A stretch of DNA of 64,000 nt from JAMQKA01 sp043951865 (GCF_043951865.1 NZ_JBINJF010000011.1:62001-126000), one strand, 5' to 3'. Counted from the stretch's first letter, positions 51,906-61,000 are shown. The notes: generated from the letters alone by a model not told the origin. Numbers and translations: made by a program.

Positions 51906-52538
51906 TTATCGCTTAATGATGACAAGACCTTTCCCATCATAAAAATCAGGTCCTCGGGAAAGGCTAAAGCAGTCAACCTCCAGCGGTGTATCAATACTTT
52001 TTAATTCCTGCTGGAAGTCAATTCCTTTATAAAAAACTGCTGTATTCCACGGTTTGTCATGCGTCATATTCCAGAGCTCGTCAATTTTGAATGCGTGCTT
52101 GGAGATTAAAAGGGAAGAGGAGGGAAAGGGAATCTCTTGCACAGATCCTGTCTTGGAGAGGGCATTTTCAAGTTCTAAATTGATGAGGATTTGGCGAATG
52201 GCCATCACTTTTTTGGAAACGATATCATTCAGTATAAAAGATTTTTCGGGGGACACGATCGCCAGCGGAATTCCCGGGAGTCCGCCGCCGGTCCCGGCAT
52301 CGACGACATGGTCGGCCTTCCGGTACACTGGAAACTGCGTTAAAATAAGCGAGTGACGGATATGCTCCCAGACCGTTTCACGTGAAACGTCGCGGCTGAC
52401 CAGGTTCACCCGCTCATTCCACCAGAAAAGCCGGTCGAGGTAGGACTCCAAAGGGGAGCGGTACTTCTCAATCAGTTGGTCAACAGCTGTAAAGGTTTCA
52501 CGTGAAACCTTTTGGCGATTGATGTGGTGATGTTCCAC
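51906..52538 (-). CDS. rsmG: 16S rRNA (guanine-N7) methyltransferase RsmG
   Basis: 210 residues starting at GTG 52538 (reads GTG GAA CAT CAC). SAM-binding DAGTGGGLPGIPLAI is near residue 73, with GidB motifs LFWWNERVNLVSRD at the N-terminus and FSLSRGPDFYDGKGLVIIKR at the end. It methylates G527 of 16S rRNA. It follows mnmG by 64 bp. Two parS-like sites lie in its 5' coding part and a third overlaps its start codon, so codon choice is under a second constraint. Confidence 0.95.
   Translation of the reverse strand: MEHHHINRQKVSRETFTAVDQLIEKYRSPLESYLDRLFWWNERVNLVSRDVSRETVWEHIRHSLILTQFPVYRKADHVVDAGTGGGLPGIPLAIVSPEKSFILNDIVSKKVMAIRQILINLELENALSKTGSVQEIPFPSSSLLISKHAFKIDELWNMTHDKPWNTAVFYKGIDFQQELKSIDTPLEVDCFSLSRGPDFYDGKGLVIIKR
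52374..52389. promoter_or_regulatory. parS-like site 1
   Basis: CGTTTCACGTGAAACG, a perfect palindrome with the whole GTTTCACGTGAAAC core of ParB-binding parS (TGTTTCACGTGAAACA). Confidence 0.88.
52494..52509. promoter_or_regulatory. parS-like site 2
   Basis: GGTTTCACGTGAAACC, a perfect palindrome that extends to AAAGGTTTCACGTGAAACCT. Core identical to parS. Confidence 0.88.
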
Positions 52539-52546
52539 GTGAAACT
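52531..52546. promoter_or_regulatory. parS-like site 3, overlapping the rsmG start
   Basis: TGTTCCACGTGAAACT matches parS at 14 of 16 positions. The GTG start of rsmG lies inside it. Confidence 0.78.
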
Positions 52547-52602
52547 ATTTGAATTTGAAGTTATTGAAGGATGTGTTTGTTGGCATGCAAACAGGCAGGT
52601 GG

Positions 52603-54492
52603 TTAGTTTTTCAAGTATACCATGAGTACCGCCACGTCGCTGGCAGAAACCCCGCTAATACGGCTCGCTTGCCCGAGGGTTTCGGGGCGGATGCGGTCGA
52701 GCTTGTTGCGGCCTTCGGTTGAAAGGGAGTTGATCTTGTCATACTTCAGGGATTCCGGGATCTCCATATCCTCTTTTTCTTTCATCTCCTCTACCATTTC
52801 AAACTCTTTTTCGATGTATCCGGCGTATTTGATCTGGATTTCAACCTGTTCAAATACGAGTTCATCAGTGCTTATTTTTTCTGCTTTATCCCTGAGCTGG
52901 GGGTCGGCCTCGAGCAGGTTAAAGATAGATAGTTCGGGCCGGGGAATCAGTGTTTTCGCCTTGACTGGCTGGGAGAGCTGGGAGGTACCCTGCTGCCGAA
53001 GCATCGGGTCCATCTTTTCGGGGTAGACGGTATACTCCGCAAAAAGGTCATGTATCTGGTCGATCGCTTGTTTCTTGGTTTGGTACTGTTCAAATCGTTT
53101 GTCTGAGGCCAGCCCGATCTTGTGGCCGAGTTCTGTGAGGCGAAGGTCGGCATTGTCCTGGCGCAGCAAGATGCGATGCTCCGCCCGTGAAGTAAACATG
53201 CGGTACGGCTCCTCGGTGCCCTTGGTGATAAGGTCGTCGATCAGTACGCCGATGTAAGCTTCGGATCGTTTAAGGACAAGCGGCTCCTTTTCTTTTGATC
53301 TGAGGGCGGCGTTAATGCCGGCCATGAGTCCCTGGCAGGCGGCCTCTTCATAGCCGGTGGTGCCGTTGATCTGTCCGGCAAAAAAGAGTCCGTCTACTAT
53401 TTTGGTCTCCATGCTGCGTTTAATCTGGTAGGGCGGGAAATAATCATATTCGATGGCGTAACCGGGGCGCAGCATCACGGCGTTTTCAAAGCCGGGAATC
53501 GTCTGCAGCGCCTTGTACTGTACATCCTCGGGGAGGGAGGTGGAAAACCCGTTCAGGTACATTTCGTAGGTGTCCCACCCTTCAGGTTCCAGGAATAGTT
53601 GATGGCTGTCTTTGTCCGAAAAACGATCGATTTTGTCTTCTATGCTCGGGCAGTAACGCGGACCTATAGACTCAATTCTGCCGGTAAACATGGGACTCCG
53701 GTCAAACCCGGAGCGTAGCACATCGTGAACTTTTTGGTCGGTATACCCGATCCAGCAGGTAAGCTGTTCATCCCGGGAGGGCAGTTGTTTTGTCATAAAC
53801 GAAAAGGGTGAGGGATCTTCATCCCCATACTGGATCTCCAGTTTGTCATAGTTGATGGAGCGGCCGTCAAGGCGGGGCGGGGTACCGGTCTTGAGCCGTC
53901 CCACCTCAAAACCCAGCTTTTCGAGTGCAGCTGAAATACCGATTGAGGCTCGTTCGCCGGATCTTCCCCCGCCAAAATTTTTCAGTCCGATGTGCATCAG
54001 CCCGTTTCCAAAGGTACCGGTGGTCAGCACTACATTGTCGGCCAGGAAGACCTGCCCGGTCTGTGTTTTTACCCCTACGGCGTGTTTGCCCGCGTCATCG
54101 GTAAGTACGTCAATGACGTTGTCCTGCCTGAAATGAAGATTCTCCTTTTTCTCAAGCTCCATACGCATCGTTTTGCTGTAAAGCGCGCGGTCACTTTGGC
54201 AGCGGGGACTCCACATGGCCGGACCCTTGCTCAGGTTTAGCATCCGGAACTGTACCCCGGTTTGATCTGCAACAGTGCCGGTGAGTCCACCCAGGGCATC
54301 GATCTCGCGGACCAGCTGCCCTTTGGCAACTCCGCCAATTGCGGGATTGCAGGACATTTTGGCGATGGCATCCAGGTTCATGGTAATGAGCAACGTTTTG
54401 GCTCCCATCTCGGATGCGGCCCCGGCAGCTTCGCTGCCCGCGTGACCAGCTCCTACCACAATGACATCATATTTTGGATAAAGAGAATCCAT
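52603..54492 (-). CDS. mnmG: tRNA uridine-5-carboxymethylaminomethyl modification enzyme MnmG
   Basis: 629 residues from ATG 54492 (MDSLYPKYDVIVVGAGHAGS); the longer frame adds 24 basic residues. FAD-binding GAGHAGSEAA, MSCNPAIGGVAKGQLVREID, MLNLSKGPAMWSPR, TGTFGNGLMHIG and CWIGYTD are hallmark GidA motifs. With MnmE it modifies U34 of several tRNAs. mnmG-rsmG is a classical origin-proximal pair; parA and parB are not in view. Confidence 0.97.
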   Translation of the reverse strand: MDSLYPKYDVIVVGAGHAGSEAAGAASEMGAKTLLITMNLDAIAKMSCNPAIGGVAKGQLVREIDALGGLTGTVADQTGVQFRMLNLSKGPAMWSPRCQSDRALYSKTMRMELEKKENLHFRQDNVIDVLTDDAGKHAVGVKTQTGQVFLADNVVLTTGTFGNGLMHIGLKNFGGGRSGERASIGISAALEKLGFEVGRLKTGTPPRLDGRSINYDKLEIQYGDEDPSPFSFMTKQLPSRDEQLTCWIGYTDQKVHDVLRSGFDRSPMFTGRIESIGPRYCPSIEDKIDRFSDKDSHQLFLEPEGWDTYEMYLNGFSTSLPEDVQYKALQTIPGFENAVMLRPGYAIEYDYFPPYQIKRSMETKIVDGLFFAGQINGTTGYEEAACQGLMAGINAALRSKEKEPLVLKRSEAYIGVLIDDLITKGTEEPYRMFTSRAEHRILLRQDNADLRLTELGHKIGLASDKRFEQYQTKKQAIDQIHDLFAEYTVYPEKMDPMLRQQGTSQLSQPVKAKTLIPRPELSIFNLLEADPQLRDKAEKISTDELVFEQVEIQIKYAGYIEKEFEMVEEMKEKEDMEIPESLKYDKINSLSTEGRNKLDRIRPETLGQASRISGVSASDVAVLMVYLKN

Positions 54493-54784
54493 AAACCTAA
54501 TTAAGTAATTGTTTTTATTGGACTTATGTTTTTTTCTAGGAAACGGGCGACCTGAAAATACCAACGGTTTTAAAGCTCAGGTATTTCAAATCGTCGCACG
54601 ACGTTTGTACGCATATCATTATAAAATAAGATTTTTATGAGAGAAAGCGTAGCTGGAGGAAGCATGGATTAATCCAGATGAGAAACTTGGCAAGGATAAA
54701 GGTAAAATGTAGAAATAAAGGTAAAATTTTAATATTTATATAGTTAGGGATAATTACATGTTTTAGATATAGTTGGGAGGGGTC

Positions 54785-55822
54785 ATGCCACTACGTCCAA
54801 ACGTTATCGAACGTCAGCTGATTAAATGGGGATTGATACCGGGATTACTCCTGGATGGGGCTATTCCCACGTTTTTAGTCAGCGCCATACTGGGAGCCGG
54901 GGAGATTGAGCTTTTCAAAACTCTGCGGCAGGAGCCGGTTGCACTCGAACAGCTTGCCCGCAAAACCGGGTGCAATGAACGGGCCCTGGAAAACCTGCTG
55001 AATGTGCTCGAACCGCTGGGATATGTCAGCAAGAAGAATGACACCTACTCGCTTACAAAGTATGCCAAAAAATCTATCCCGATCGATCTGTTCAGTGGCA
55101 TGGTACCCTTTATCAAAGAACAGAACCTGTTAAACCTGCAGCATGTCAACCGGGCGTTAAAAGAAGCTCCCGAAGAAGGGGTAATCGGGTGGGATTCGGT
55201 AAAAGACGGTGAAATAGGGCGCAGCTACCAGGTGACTATGCGCTGGCTGGCACGCTCCACGGTGGAAGAGGTGACCAAAAAGATAAAGTTGCCAAAAGGA
55301 TCTCAAAAGATGCTGGATATTGGCGGAAGCCACGGGTTGTACTGCGTGGAGATGTGCCGGAAATATCCCGAACTGAAAGCCACGGTACTGGACTGGCCGA
55401 TCGGCATCGAAAATGCGAAGGAAACCCTGCAGCAGGAAACCGACGTGGCCGATCAGATCGATACGCTGGAAGCCGATTTTTTTGAGGATGAATTTCCAGA
55501 GGGTTACGATTATGCCTTTTTAGGGAATATCATTCACGGAAACAGGCCGGAGCAAAATCAGGCGCTGTTCAACCGGCTGGGAGAAAAGTTAACCGACAAG
55601 GGTACCATCGGCATCCTCGATCAATTCGATAATGTATCGGGATCTCAATTTACCCGTGCCACCGCTTCGTTAATCGGCTGGAACCTATTTCTCTTTTCCA
55701 ATGGCCGGGCGTATGAAGTGAATGAGGTAAAAGGCTGGTTGAAAAGGGCTGGATTCCCAAACTCAATGGTGAAGCCATTGAGGAAGAGCCCGGGGTTCAC
55801 GCTTCTAGTCGCAACTAAATAG
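54785..55822 (+). CDS. Class I O-methyltransferase-like protein (paralogue 1)
   Basis: 345 residues from ATG 54785 (MPLRPNVIERQLIKWGLIPG). N-terminal dimerisation/winged-helix part (about 45-105, LEQLARKTGCNERALENLLNVLEPLGYV) then a SAM-binding domain (MLDIGGSHGLYCVEMC near residue 177). FLGNIIHGNRPEQN corresponds to the catalytic-His motif of small-molecule O-methyltransferases. It is followed 6 bp later by a clear paralogue. The substrate is unknown; it is first in a same-strand cluster of ten genes. Confidence 0.88.
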   Translation: MPLRPNVIERQLIKWGLIPGLLLDGAIPTFLVSAILGAGEIELFKTLRQEPVALEQLARKTGCNERALENLLNVLEPLGYVSKKNDTYSLTKYAKKSIPIDLFSGMVPFIKEQNLLNLQHVNRALKEAPEEGVIGWDSVKDGEIGRSYQVTMRWLARSTVEEVTKKIKLPKGSQKMLDIGGSHGLYCVEMCRKYPELKATVLDWPIGIENAKETLQQETDVADQIDTLEADFFEDEFPEGYDYAFLGNIIHGNRPEQNQALFNRLGEKLTDKGTIGILDQFDNVSGSQFTRATASLIGWNLFLFSNGRAYEVNEVKGWLKRAGFPNSMVKPLRKSPGFTLLVATK

Positions 55823-55828
55823 CATGTT

Positions 55829-56863
55829 ATGCCTTTAAAACCGAACTTTATAGAACGCTTTTTGATCAACAGGGGAACTATTCCCGGCATTCTTACAGAT
55901 ATGGGCCTTCCCATGTTTCAATTCTTTGCCATGATCGGAGCGATGGAAACCGGTTTTTTTAGATATTTATATGAAGAGCCGGCCAACCTGGAAACTTTAG
56001 CCGAAAAAATGAACGCCTCCGAGCGGGGACTTGAAAACTTGGTGAAGGCTCTGGAACCGATGGGATATGTGACCCGGAAAGATGGCAAGCTCGCATTGAG
56101 CAAAATGGCCAAAGATATGCCAATAGATCTGCTGGAGACGATGGCTCCCTATTTTCGTCACCAGGCTGCCCACACTCTGCCTTATGTAGCGCGCGGAATC
56201 AAGGAAGCCCCGGAAAACGGAGTATATGGCTGGGAGCACGTCAAAGGCGGAGAAGTGGGGCGCGGGTACCAGGCCTCCATGCGCTGGCTGGCCTCCGGCA
56301 CGGTGGATGAAGTGGTTGGCAAAATTGACCTGCCCGAGGGAGCCGCATCCATGTTGGATGTGGGAGGAAGTCACGGATTATATACGGTTGCTTTTTGTGA
56401 AAAATATGACGGGTTGAAAGGCACGGTTCTGGATTGGGAAATTGGTCTGAAAGAGGCTCAAAAAACACTGGAAGAGCATCCCGAAATGGCGGACCGCATT
56501 GATCTCGTGGAACGGGATTTTGAAAAGGACGAACTTCCGGGAGGATACGACTTTGCTTTTTTGGGAAACATTATTCACGGAGTGAGTCCAGAGGGAAACC
56601 AGGAACTGTTTCAAAAATTATCGAAAGCTACCACCAACCGGGGGATGGTGGCCATCGTGGATCAATTTGCGGGAATCAAGGGATCAAAATTTGCCAGGGC
56701 GGTAGCCGGTCTGGCCGGACTGAACCTGTTTCTTTTTTCGGGTGGCCGTTCCTACCCCTTCGATACGGTTCAGGAGTGGCTTGCGGATGCGGGTTTTACC
56801 AAAACAAAGCTTAAAAAGCTGAAGCAGCCCGGGTTTTCACTTTTGGTCTCTCAAAAAGAGTAG
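55829..56863 (+). CDS. Class I O-methyltransferase-like protein (paralogue 2)
   Basis: 344 residues, similar to the upstream protein from end to end: MPLKPNFIERFLINRGTIPG, wHTH LETLAEKMNASERGLENLVKALEP, SAM motif MLDVGGSHGLYTVAF, FLGNIIHGVSPEGN, then QFAGIKGSKFARAVAG. Tandem duplication is clear. Both keep the active-site His, so both are probably active on related substrates or form a heterodimer. Confidence 0.88.
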   Translation: MPLKPNFIERFLINRGTIPGILTDMGLPMFQFFAMIGAMETGFFRYLYEEPANLETLAEKMNASERGLENLVKALEPMGYVTRKDGKLALSKMAKDMPIDLLETMAPYFRHQAAHTLPYVARGIKEAPENGVYGWEHVKGGEVGRGYQASMRWLASGTVDEVVGKIDLPEGAASMLDVGGSHGLYTVAFCEKYDGLKGTVLDWEIGLKEAQKTLEEHPEMADRIDLVERDFEKDELPGGYDFAFLGNIIHGVSPEGNQELFQKLSKATTNRGMVAIVDQFAGIKGSKFARAVAGLAGLNLFLFSGGRSYPFDTVQEWLADAGFTKTKLKKLKQPGFSLLVSQKE

Positions 56864-56883
56864 TGATATGTCAGCGAAAAAAC

Positions 56884-56951
56884 TAAACCTGCCAGGTTTA
56901 GTTTTGATTTTATGATAAAGGCAACTATTAAGTGAAACCTGACAGGGTTTC
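56884..56951. repeat. Two AAACCT-N3-AGGTTT palindromes
   Basis: TAAACCTGCCAGGTTTA (56884-56900; the wider stem runs AAAACTAAACCT...AGGTTTAGTTTT and can act as a terminator) and GAAACCTGACAGGGTTTC (56934-56951). Same core as 37783-37799 and 58581-58597. Confidence 0.7.
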
Positions 56952-56974
56952 GAATATAGAAAAAATACTGTGCT

Positions 56975-57940
56975 ATGAAATGCTTCATTACAGGAGCCAC
57001 AGGATTTATCGGTTCAGCCGTTACGGAGTTGTTGCTTGAGAAAGATCATGAGGTAACCGGCCTGACGCATTCCCTGGAAAAAACCGATATGCTGCGCAAA
57101 AAGGGAGTGCGACCTGTTGTAGGGGATATGCGGGAGCCCCAAAAATGGATCTCGTCAGTGAAGGGAACAGATGCAATTATTCATACCGCCACAATTCCGG
57201 TTCCCTCCAGGCCCAGCAAGCGTTATCTGAAAGAATTGAAAAGTGCCCAGGAAACGGTAGTCAGGAGTTTGGTTGAATCGGCGACCTCCTGCAATGTTTT
57301 TGTTTATACCAGCGGCATGACTGTTTACGGTTCCGGCAATGAAACTAGAACAGAAGAATCGGAAATCGATCCGGTTGAATTGGCGAAACCCTATGTGATT
57401 GGTGAGCGGCTGCTGATGGATGCCTATGAAAAAAATGAGTTTCCCGTGATGATTCTGCGTCCCGCCGGGGTGTACGGAGACGGCGGAATCTTTGCAAAAT
57501 ACTGGACCACGCCCATCTCCAAAGGCAAGTGGTCAACCTACCCGGGCAACGGCAAACAGGTGAAATCATTTATTTCGGTGAAGGACTGTGCCCGCGCTTA
57601 TGTGAAAGCGGTAGATGACCCGATGCCTGGTGAAATGTTTAATGTCGCAGATGATGAACCGGTAGCCTTCGGCACGTTTATCCGGTATTTGGCAGAAAAG
57701 ATGAATGCTCCCAAACCTTTCGGCATTCCGGCACCTATCTTCCGATTACTGGGTGGAAAAATTTTAGGGGAGATGCTTTTAACGGATATGATTCTCAGCA
57801 ACAAAAAAATGACTCATAAACTGGCTGTGACACTAAAGTATCCCACATACCGGGAAGGGATCACGGCACTGGCAAATAAATACAAACGCAATCATGACCC
57901 TCATACAGTAGAACAAAAGGAGGAAAACCATGGGTCTTAA
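56975..57940 (+). CDS. NAD-dependent epimerase/dehydratase-family protein with altered active site
   Basis: 321 residues of the extended SDR type: GATGFIGSAV nucleotide motif, TATIPVPSRPS, YTSGMTVYGSG, then PYVIGERLLMD where the active-site YxxxK is usual. Here the Lys is Glu (YVIGE). The second half has VYGDGGIFAKYW and FISVKDCARAYV, standard for the family. The 3' end overlaps the next gene by 11 bp, so the two are translationally coupled. Probably an altered or lost oxidoreductase chemistry. Confidence 0.85.
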   Translation: MKCFITGATGFIGSAVTELLLEKDHEVTGLTHSLEKTDMLRKKGVRPVVGDMREPQKWISSVKGTDAIIHTATIPVPSRPSKRYLKELKSAQETVVRSLVESATSCNVFVYTSGMTVYGSGNETRTEESEIDPVELAKPYVIGERLLMDAYEKNEFPVMILRPAGVYGDGGIFAKYWTTPISKGKWSTYPGNGKQVKSFISVKDCARAYVKAVDDPMPGEMFNVADDEPVAFGTFIRYLAEKMNAPKPFGIPAPIFRLLGGKILGEMLLTDMILSNKKMTHKLAVTLKYPTYREGITALANKYKRNHDPHTVEQKEENHGS

Positions 57941-58583
57941 AGAGAACTACAACCGGTTTATACGATACGGACTGATTCTCATCGGCCTGGCCGGATTTAT
58001 TTTTGCTATTGGCGATGCCCTTATTCCACAGGAAGGAGACATGTTTAACGCCGCCGGAGACCCGGAAGGTTTTGCTGAGCTGGTAACCACCGACAATTTC
58101 CGACTTTGGGCCGCGCGAGGACTTATCGGGGTTCCGCTGGAAGTCATCGGCACAATCGCTCTTTTCCTTGGGCTGGCGGGGACATTCCGCGAGAAGTTAG
58201 CTTTTTGGGGAATGTTGCTCTGTATTCTCGGCGACCTTTTTGGAGTCAGCATTTTCATGTTTGCCTACTTCGTGTTCCCGGAAGCCGGCCAACTGATTTT
58301 AGAAGGAATTATAGCCGCCTCTTCCGTAGCCGACGTGAGCCGATTGATGCCCGTGTTTGGAGCCGGTTTTCTCATCACTTTCATCGGTTTGATTCTGTTT
58401 GCGGCAGCAATCTGGAAGGCGGAAGAACGGTTCCCAAAGTGGTCTGGAATAGTCGTCGTCATAGGTTTTGTACTGCTTCTGATACAAACGTCCTATGTGA
58501 TTCAAATCCTGGCTAATGTATTGTGGGGATCCGCTTACTTGTGGATGGCAGCCTATAGCTGGCACAGATTTTCCAACGAGTAA
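57930..58583 (+). CDS. Integral membrane protein, six predicted helices
   Basis: 217 residues, six hydrophobic helices (about 12-32, 60-83, 88-115, 139-160, 170-190, 192-210), short loops and no signal peptide. The pattern resembles DUF4386-like membrane proteins. It overlaps the epimerase-like gene by 11 bp. Its stop codon is the first triplet of a TAAACCT-GCC-AGGTTTA palindrome. Function unknown. Confidence 0.75.
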   Translation: MGLKENYNRFIRYGLILIGLAGFIFAIGDALIPQEGDMFNAAGDPEGFAELVTTDNFRLWAARGLIGVPLEVIGTIALFLGLAGTFREKLAFWGMLLCILGDLFGVSIFMFAYFVFPEAGQLILEGIIAASSVADVSRLMPVFGAGFLITFIGLILFAAAIWKAEERFPKWSGIVVVIGFVLLLIQTSYVIQILANVLWGSAYLWMAAYSWHRFSNE

Positions 58584-58597
58584 ACCTGCCAGGTTTA
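58581..58597. repeat. AAACCT-N3-AGGTTT palindrome
   Basis: TAAACCTGCCAGGTTTA; identical to 56884-56900 over 17 bp. It begins at the stop codon of the preceding gene. Confidence 0.7.
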
Positions 58598-58630
58598 AAA
58601 ACAAAATTCGTCACACAAAACCAGAATCTC

Positions 58631-59083
58631 ATGCCTAGAGTAGAAATCAAAAAGCATATTCAGGCATCTCAAGAACAGGTGTGGGAATGTATCAGTGACA
58701 TTGAAAAAGCGCCGGAGTGGGTGGTAGTAATGAAATCACTGGTTGAAACAACGGAAAACCCGGTTCGGGAGGGAACGGTGTACCGGGAATCTTCAAAAAT
58801 CGGCCCGAAAGAGTCCGAAACTGAATGGAGGGTCACCCGGTTTGATGCCCCACACGTGCAGGTCCATGAGTGCAGCGAATCCGACTTCAAGGCCACGTTG
58901 ACGATGCGGGTTGAAGACAACGGAGACGGCAGCAGCACGCTGTTCCACACCACCGAGTATCAGCTAATGCCTAATTTCCGTCCACTGGGCTGGCTGGTGG
59001 AAACGTTGGTAATCAAAAAACGGATGCACAAAAATCTTCGTCAGTCGGTTGACAACTGCAAGCAGTTGATTGAAACCGGTTAG
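58631..59083 (+). CDS. SRPBCC (START-like) family protein
   Basis: 150 residues: PRVEIKKHIQASQEQVWECI, SDIEKAPEWVVVMKSLVE, then MRVEDNGDGSSTLFHTTEYQL and a long C-terminal helix (LVIKKRMHKNLRQSVDNCKQ). This is the polyketide-cyclase/dehydrase-like lipid-pocket fold. It binds a hydrophobic ligand and may carry or cyclise a substrate made by cluster enzymes; no catalytic residue is evident. Confidence 0.88.
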   Translation: MPRVEIKKHIQASQEQVWECISDIEKAPEWVVVMKSLVETTENPVREGTVYRESSKIGPKESETEWRVTRFDAPHVQVHECSESDFKATLTMRVEDNGDGSSTLFHTTEYQLMPNFRPLGWLVETLVIKKRMHKNLRQSVDNCKQLIETG

Positions 59084-59122
59084 CGAACCCGAACTTAGTG
59101 TTAAAATTCGGGGAGATTCCCA

Positions 59123-60121
59123 ATGGTAAAAATATTTAAGATACTGGCGGCAGCACTTCTGGCATTTTTCCTGTTGGCTACCGGGGGTATATCCGTGTCA
59201 TTCTATTTTCATAATAAAGGGGTTGCCCAGGCTAATGAAGAATACCGGGAATACCAGCCTCCCCAAATCCGGAATTTCGGCAGCACCAACAGGTTATCCA
59301 TTCTTCCACTGGTAAACTGGCATACGTCAAACCCCGATTTAAAAACCGAGATGGGGGTCTCCTACCTGGTAAAAACAGACTCCGCTACCATATTATTTGA
59401 TTTGGGCCAGAATGCAGATGGAGAAAGCCCTTCACCCCTGGAATATAATATGGGCCGACTGGAAATCTCTCTGGATGAAATTGATATAATTTTTATTTCA
59501 CATAACCACTTCGACCATGTGGGCGGCCAGAAATGGGTGGATGAAGGAAGCTTTTCATTGGGTAACGAACAAAAAGATCTGAGTGGGAAAAATGTATTTA
59601 CCCCGGTCCCTATGACCTACCCTGCTATTTCACCCACTCATACGCCTGATCCCACCGTCATTACTGAAGGAGTGGCAAGCATCGGCACCATTCCCCGCAA
59701 ACTGTATTTTGGACGGATTGACGAACAGGCACTGGCCGTCAACCTTGAAGGAAAGGGATTGGTGGTAATTGTGGGTTGTGGACACCAGAAGCTATCCCGG
59801 ATTCTTGAGAGAACAGAAGCTGTATTTGAGGAACCCATTTATGGAATTATCGGAGATTTACATTATCCCGTACCGGAGGGGCGGATCAACGTGCTTGGCC
59901 TGAACATGCAGCGTTTGGTGGCTTCGGGCGAAGGTCCGCTAAATCCGATTGAATACGAGGACGTTTTGAATAATATTGAACGTTTACAATCCCGGGACAT
60001 CGGTATTACAGGTGTGGGTGGACACGACAGCAGCGATGAAGTGATTGAAGAATTCAAAGATGCATTTGGCCCGAAATACAGGTACGTAGAAGTGGGAAAA
60101 TGGATTAAAGCAGGAAACTAA
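59123..60121 (+). CDS. Membrane-anchored metallo-beta-lactamase-fold hydrolase (COG1237-like)
   Basis: 332 residues. An N-terminal membrane helix (about 5-28, ILAAALLAFFLLATGGISVSF) is followed by the fold: TILFDLGQNADGESPSPL, metal motif SHNHFDHVGG (HxHxDH), a further His in GCGHQKLSRI, and GIIGDLHYP. This resembles the group that includes a dihydropterin-related phosphate synthase, whose general reactions are unclear. It ends 12 bp before an AraC gene. Confidence 0.87.
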   Translation: MVKIFKILAAALLAFFLLATGGISVSFYFHNKGVAQANEEYREYQPPQIRNFGSTNRLSILPLVNWHTSNPDLKTEMGVSYLVKTDSATILFDLGQNADGESPSPLEYNMGRLEISLDEIDIIFISHNHFDHVGGQKWVDEGSFSLGNEQKDLSGKNVFTPVPMTYPAISPTHTPDPTVITEGVASIGTIPRKLYFGRIDEQALAVNLEGKGLVVIVGCGHQKLSRILERTEAVFEEPIYGIIGDLHYPVPEGRINVLGLNMQRLVASGEGPLNPIEYEDVLNNIERLQSRDIGITGVGGHDSSDEVIEEFKDAFGPKYRYVEVGKWIKAGN

Positions 60122-60133
60122 TGATTGAGGGTA

Positions 60134-60967
60134 ATGTTCAAGCAGAAAACCATTCATAACCTGGCGTTTACTAAATTCCGCAGCCCGACTCTTCTGGGTT
60201 TTATTAAGGATATCGTTGAAGTTCGGGGCCATGCCGTGGAAACCACCAAGCGGCTCTACCCGCGAAATACCCCGGAAATTCTTATTAATCTTGCACAGCC
60301 GATTCGGGGAAATGTAAGGGGCAAAACAGCCGTTATCGAGCAGTGCACCATTCAGGGCAGCAAAACGGAATTTGTGAATGCCTGGCATCCCCGGAACTGT
60401 CATTTCATAAGTATACGGTTCACCCCAAACGGGTATTACAAATTGCTGGGAGTTCCTCAAAAATCGTTTACCGATCATGTACTGCAACTTGAAGATATTA
60501 TGGACAGGGAGTTGGAAGCCCTCATTTCAACTCTTCAAGAAGCGCCAACAACGATTAAACGTTTTCAAATCTTAAAAAAATGGCTCCAGAGTATAGAGCC
60601 CAAAACCAATCATAATTCGCAACTAATCTCCGATTTTATCCTCAATCAATTCAACCGGAAGCCAGGGCTCACGGTCAAACAGCTTACCGACAAAACGGGT
60701 TTCACCCGTAAGCACCTGGTTCAGCGTTTCAAGGAAGAAGCGGGACTTACCATCAAGCAATACCAGAAAATCCACCGCATCTACCGGGTATTAAAGGAAA
60801 TCGACAACACAGACCAGATTTCATGGGCCCGCATAGCCTGTCAATATGGTTTTTACGACCAGAGTCATTTCATCAGGGATTTTAAACGATACACCGGTTT
60901 CACCCCGTCTGATTATCTGAAATCAAGAAATATCCCCGAAAAGCATCGTAAGCTAAGCTGCAGGTAA
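60134..60967 (+). CDS. AraC-family transcriptional regulator
   Basis: 277 residues from ATG 60134; a TTG at 60125 is also in frame. N-terminal part (about 1-140) is a DUF6597-like sensing domain (NTPEILINLAQPIRGNVRGK, FISIRFTPNGYYKLLGVP). Two C-terminal HTH motifs: GLTVKQLTDKTGFTRKHLVQ and WARIACQYGFYDQSHFIRDF, then FKRYTGFTPSDYL. Likely controls the cluster around it. Confidence 0.9.
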   Translation: MFKQKTIHNLAFTKFRSPTLLGFIKDIVEVRGHAVETTKRLYPRNTPEILINLAQPIRGNVRGKTAVIEQCTIQGSKTEFVNAWHPRNCHFISIRFTPNGYYKLLGVPQKSFTDHVLQLEDIMDRELEALISTLQEAPTTIKRFQILKKWLQSIEPKTNHNSQLISDFILNQFNRKPGLTVKQLTDKTGFTRKHLVQRFKEEAGLTIKQYQKIHRIYRVLKEIDNTDQISWARIACQYGFYDQSHFIRDFKRYTGFTPSDYLKSRNIPEKHRKLSCR

Positions 60968-61000
60968 CATTTTTACAATACTTTATTCCAGCCGGGAGCT

